Source: an uncultured bacterium (GTDB lineage: Bacteria; Cyanobacteriota; Vampirovibrionia; Gastranaerophilales; Gastranaerophilaceae). Taken from it: DNA of 43,259 bases. The first letter of the stretch is position 1. The number at the start of each line of letters is the position of its first letter. The notes below the pieces were generated by a model. The model was not told the DNA's origin. It searched no databases and worked only from the letters and a program-made list of their open reading frames with translations. The stretch lies in assembly GCA_900553845.1 (NCBI GenBank), contig USEW01000002.1:1-43259 (forward strand), read 5' to 3'. Positions 40,423 through 43,259 of this stretch are shown piece by piece. The position numbers and the translations under genes are program-made.

Positions 40423-42657
40423 CTATTTTGAGTGAGTTTTACGTTTTGAGCTTGAGGATGAGCCTGTTTTATTTGATTTATCGTTATTCTTTAAACAGTT
40501 GTTAACAGAGACACGTTTAACTGAATAAACTTCAGGAATGCTTTGAAGTGATGTTATAACACGACGAAGTCTATCTATATTATCAACTTCAATACCCAAA
40601 TAAAGAATGCCTACATTTTTTGCTTTATTCGATTTAATATTTGCATAACTTACATTTGCATTACACTCAGTTAAAGTCGTAAGAATTTCCTTTAACATTC
40701 CTAATTTATCCTGAACATCAACACGAATTGAAGTTATATAAGTTTTATTTGATGAGTTTTCAGCCCAGGCAATGTTCATTAACCTTTCTTGAGGAACATT
40801 ATATAAAGAATTACAATCTTTTCGATGAATGGAGACTCCTTTTGAACAAGTAACTACACCTACAATTTCCTCACCGCGGACAGGGGAGCAGCATTTTGCA
40901 AAAGTATATAGCATTCCCTCAAGTCCAACAATGTCATCCTTTGTTTTGCGTTTTTTCCTTGTTTGAATAAAACTTTCGTTATCTTTTAATTCTTTTTCAA
41001 TTTCTTCGTCTTTTTTAAGCCGATTAATAATTTTAACAACGGTAGTTTCTCCATATCCTAAAGCTGCAAGCAAGTCTTCAGCGGTTCTATAATTCATTTC
41101 CAATGCAACTTTATTTAAATCGTTATTTTTTATTTTTTCATCAAACACATTTTTGGTTAACTCGGCTTCAAGAAGGTTTCGTCCAATTACAATGTGTTCT
41201 TCACGTTTATTTTTCTTAAACCACTGTTTAATTTTGCTTTGAGCAGCTTTTGACTTTGCAAAATTTAACCAATCAAGTCTAGGCGTTGCATTTTTTGATG
41301 TCAGTATTTCAACAATATCACCATTTATAAGCGGAGTATCAAGTTGTGCAATACGACCATTTATAAGCGCACCAACTGTTTTACTTCCAACATCAGAATG
41401 TATACGAAATGCAAAATCAATGGCTGTAGCACCTTGTGGCAAATCAAAAACATCTCCCATCGGGGTAAAAACAAAAACTTCATTTTCAAAAAAATATGAT
41501 TTAACTTCATCAACAAATTCGTTTGTGTTATTAGCTTCTTTATCAAGCTCAATAAATTTTCTCATCCATGTAAATTTAATATCATCTTCTTTATTGTTTA
41601 TAGTAGATGAGCCGGATTCTTTGTATTTCCAGTGTGCAGCAACACCATATTCAGCCACTTCATGCATTTGCCGGGTTCTTATTTGGACTTCCAATGGTTT
41701 TGAACGCGGACCTAAGACTGATGTATGTAATGAACGATACATATTTGCTTTTGGCATTGCTATATAGTCTTTAAATCTGCCTGCTATCGGTTTAAATTGA
41801 GAGTGAATAATCCCCAAAACTTCATAGCACTCCCGTTCTGATTCAACAATAACACGAACTGCAGTAATATCATATAAATCATGAAATGCCATGTTGGTAC
41901 GTTTCATTTTATTATATATACTATAATAATGTTTTGCACGACCTTGAATTTGTGCGTTTATGCCATTTAGTTTTAGTGTTTTTGAAATGCTTTCAATGAG
42001 CATTTGGACTGTTTGCTCACGTTCTTGTTTTTTTTGTGAAACAAGCTGGGCTATTTCAAAATATTTATCAGGATGTAAATAACGCAGTGATAAATCTTCC
42101 AACTCGGCTTTTATTTTACCAATACCTAATCTATTTGCAAGCGGTGCAAAAATATCCAAAGTCTCCTGTGCTATTTTTTGTTGTTTTGCCTGTGCCATAT
42201 AATTGAGTGTTCGCATATTATGAAGTCTATCAGCAAGTTTTAAAAATATGACACGGACATCATTTGCCATTGCTATTATCATGCGGCGAAAGTTTTCAGC
42301 CTGTCTTTGTTCTTTTGATTTAAACTGATATTTCCCTAATTTTGTTACACCTAAAACTAAATTTAAAACGTCATCACCAAAACGTTCTTTAATTTCCTCG
42401 GGTTTTGTATCTGTATCTTCCAATACATCATGAAGCAATGCGGCAATGATGGTTGATTTATCAACAAGCAAATCAGCAAGTATTTTTGCAACAACAAGCG
42501 GATGGACAATATATGGTTCTTCACTTACCCGATATTGACCTTCATGCACCTTTTTTGCATAAAAATATGCCTGTTCTATTTCCTCTAAATCTTTTTTATC
42601 ACGATTTTGTTCAACTAAAATTTCTTTTAGTTCTTCAAATGAATGTATTTGCTGCAT
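40423..42657 (-). CDS. Bifunctional (p)ppGpp synthetase/hydrolase (RSH)
   Basis: A full-length 744-aa Rel/SpoT-type enzyme of the stringent response. The HD hydrolase domain (about 45-150) keeps H52 and 'HDVLEDT' (76-82); the synthetase domain (about 240-350) keeps 'RFKDYI' (294-299), the RxKD form found in bifunctional enzymes; a TGS domain lies at about 393-455 and an ACT domain at about 665-735. Both activities are therefore expected. TAGAAT lies 8 nt before the ATG, with no ribosome site. It is divergent from the nuclease-like gene at the right edge. Confidence 0.95.
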   Translation of the reverse strand: MQQIHSFEELKEILVEQNRDKKDLEEIEQAYFYAKKVHEGQYRVSEEPYIVHPLVVAKILADLLVDKSTIIAALLHDVLEDTDTKPEEIKERFGDDVLNLVLGVTKLGKYQFKSKEQRQAENFRRMIIAMANDVRVIFLKLADRLHNMRTLNYMAQAKQQKIAQETLDIFAPLANRLGIGKIKAELEDLSLRYLHPDKYFEIAQLVSQKKQEREQTVQMLIESISKTLKLNGINAQIQGRAKHYYSIYNKMKRTNMAFHDLYDITAVRVIVESERECYEVLGIIHSQFKPIAGRFKDYIAMPKANMYRSLHTSVLGPRSKPLEVQIRTRQMHEVAEYGVAAHWKYKESGSSTINNKEDDIKFTWMRKFIELDKEANNTNEFVDEVKSYFFENEVFVFTPMGDVFDLPQGATAIDFAFRIHSDVGSKTVGALINGRIAQLDTPLINGDIVEILTSKNATPRLDWLNFAKSKAAQSKIKQWFKKNKREEHIVIGRNLLEAELTKNVFDEKIKNNDLNKVALEMNYRTAEDLLAALGYGETTVVKIINRLKKDEEIEKELKDNESFIQTRKKRKTKDDIVGLEGMLYTFAKCCSPVRGEEIVGVVTCSKGVSIHRKDCNSLYNVPQERLMNIAWAENSSNKTYITSIRVDVQDKLGMLKEILTTLTECNANVSYANIKSNKAKNVGILYLGIEVDNIDRLRRVITSLQSIPEVYSVKRVSVNNCLKNNDKSNKTGSSSSSKRKTHSK

Positions 42658-42758
42658 TTTAATATATTCTATCCATAATGTTTATCTTTTATTTTATTTT
42701 ACTATTTTTTTATCCAATTTACCAGTCTTTTTAATATCCTTGTATTATAATTTTTTAT

Positions 42759-43259
42759 ATGAAATTAAAAAATATAATACTTGATATTTTAATTTTGATA
42801 TTACTTTTTATCTTTATTTTGTTTATTGCATTAAAAAATGATACAAAAACAGGGGTCGTAAATCAAATATTATCACCCAATAAATTGTGTGTTAAGTTGG
42901 ATAATAAAAATAATTGCGAAGTTGTTTATATTAATGGTTTATTTGATTTTAAACAAAATAAAGCAAATCTTGGATTTCATAAACTTTATTACTTGGCACT
43001 TGAACATAACACTTTGGATTATTTAAACAAAAATGTTCTAAATAAAAATATTCTTTTAAAAAATTATAAGAAAACAAAAGATTCAGATTATTATGGCGAT
43101 GTTTATATTGATAATAAAAATTTAGCCGTGACTCTTCTTCAAAACGGGCTTGGAATTATAGACCCAAATTGTGATAAAAAACATGAGTACGGAAAATATC
43201 AAAATATTTATAAAGTCAAAAATAATTTTGATATTTTAAAACAAAATAAATATTATGTT
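42759..43259 (+). CDS. Membrane-anchored nuclease-like (SNase fold) protein, 3' end cut
   Basis: An open frame of 167 codons without a stop, running off the window. It starts at ATG 42759, 7 nt after TATAAT (42746-42751), so a leaderless start is likely. An N-terminal hydrophobic helix (about 6-26) is followed by a beta-rich domain. 'YYGDVYIDNKNLAVTLLQNGLG' (about 111-132) resembles the 'YGR..V.g.nvn..Lv..Gla' region of staphylococcal nuclease-type (TNase) domains, although the arginine after the glycine is replaced by Asp. The catalytic residues therefore look incomplete, and a structural rather than nuclease role is possible. Confidence 0.6.
   Translation, partial: MKLKNIILDILILILLFIFILFIALKNDTKTGVVNQILSPNKLCVKLDNKNNCEVVYINGLFDFKQNKANLGFHKLYYLALEHNTLDYLNKNVLNKNILLKNYKKTKDSDYYGDVYIDNKNLAVTLLQNGLGIIDPNCDKKHEYGKYQNIYKVKNNFDILKQNKYYV

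Overview
This window is very AT-rich chromosomal DNA (by eye about 70% A+T or more) and reads as a non-photosynthetic relative of cyanobacteria, most likely a gut-type Melainabacteria/Vampirovibrionia (Gastranaerophilales-like) genome. The inference rests on gene order and families: minC-minD-minE followed by a DUF3326 protein (a family I know mainly from cyanobacteria), the run infA-rpmJ-rpsM-rpsK-rpsD-rpoA-rplQ-truA-rplM-rpsI, and the lysA-cdaA pair. No photosynthesis gene is present. No phage, IS transposase, CRISPR array, tRNA or rRNA was seen.

Layout. 1-5.6 kb: an FtsB/DivIC-like division protein, two unknown proteins, a hybrid REC-PAS-histidine kinase overlapping a NarL-type response regulator, and a secreted unknown protein. 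5.6-11.6 kb: a GlcD-like flavin oxidase, a small unknown protein, the Min operon with an acid-tailed MinE and DUF3326, and a convergent secreted VWA protein. 11.65-12.0 kb is a gene-free stretch with a GC-rich, structured, probably minus-strand RNA. 12.0-18.5 kb: gmk, an HpcH/HpaI-type aldolase plus a ThDP enzyme, a ZIP metal transporter, two tiny unknown proteins, SpoIID and endonuclease III. 18.5-19.5 kb is a gene-free 1 kb stretch with its own good promoter and a GC-rich island between 12-bp direct repeats. 19.5-24.5 kb: the ribosomal protein/RNA polymerase alpha operon. 24.5-28.7 kb: a zinc-ribbon/LemA/M48 protease trio and dnaX. 28.8-31.0 kb (minus): lysA and the c-di-AMP synthase cdaA. 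31.2-38.2 kb: RqcH/NFACT, a new-looking HExxH protein, a dicarboxylate symporter, a compact pair resembling 2-hydroxyacyl-CoA dehydratase and its ATP-dependent activator, and fabI. 38.3-42.7 kb: glutamine-dependent nadE convergent with a bifunctional RSH (p)ppGpp enzyme. The right edge cuts a membrane-anchored nuclease-like gene.

Promoters have a recurring form, TTGnnn-17-TATAAT/TATAAA. Several operon-first genes (kinase, gmk, dnaX, rqcH) have the -10 box only 6-9 nt from the ATG and no Shine-Dalgarno, so leaderless mRNAs are likely, while internal operon genes have ordinary GGAG-type sites. The least explained items are the compact dehydratase/activator pair, the HExxH protein, the structured RNA near 11.8 kb, the GC-rich island with its promoter at 18.5 kb, and an HLR1-like repeated element found at several intergenic sites.
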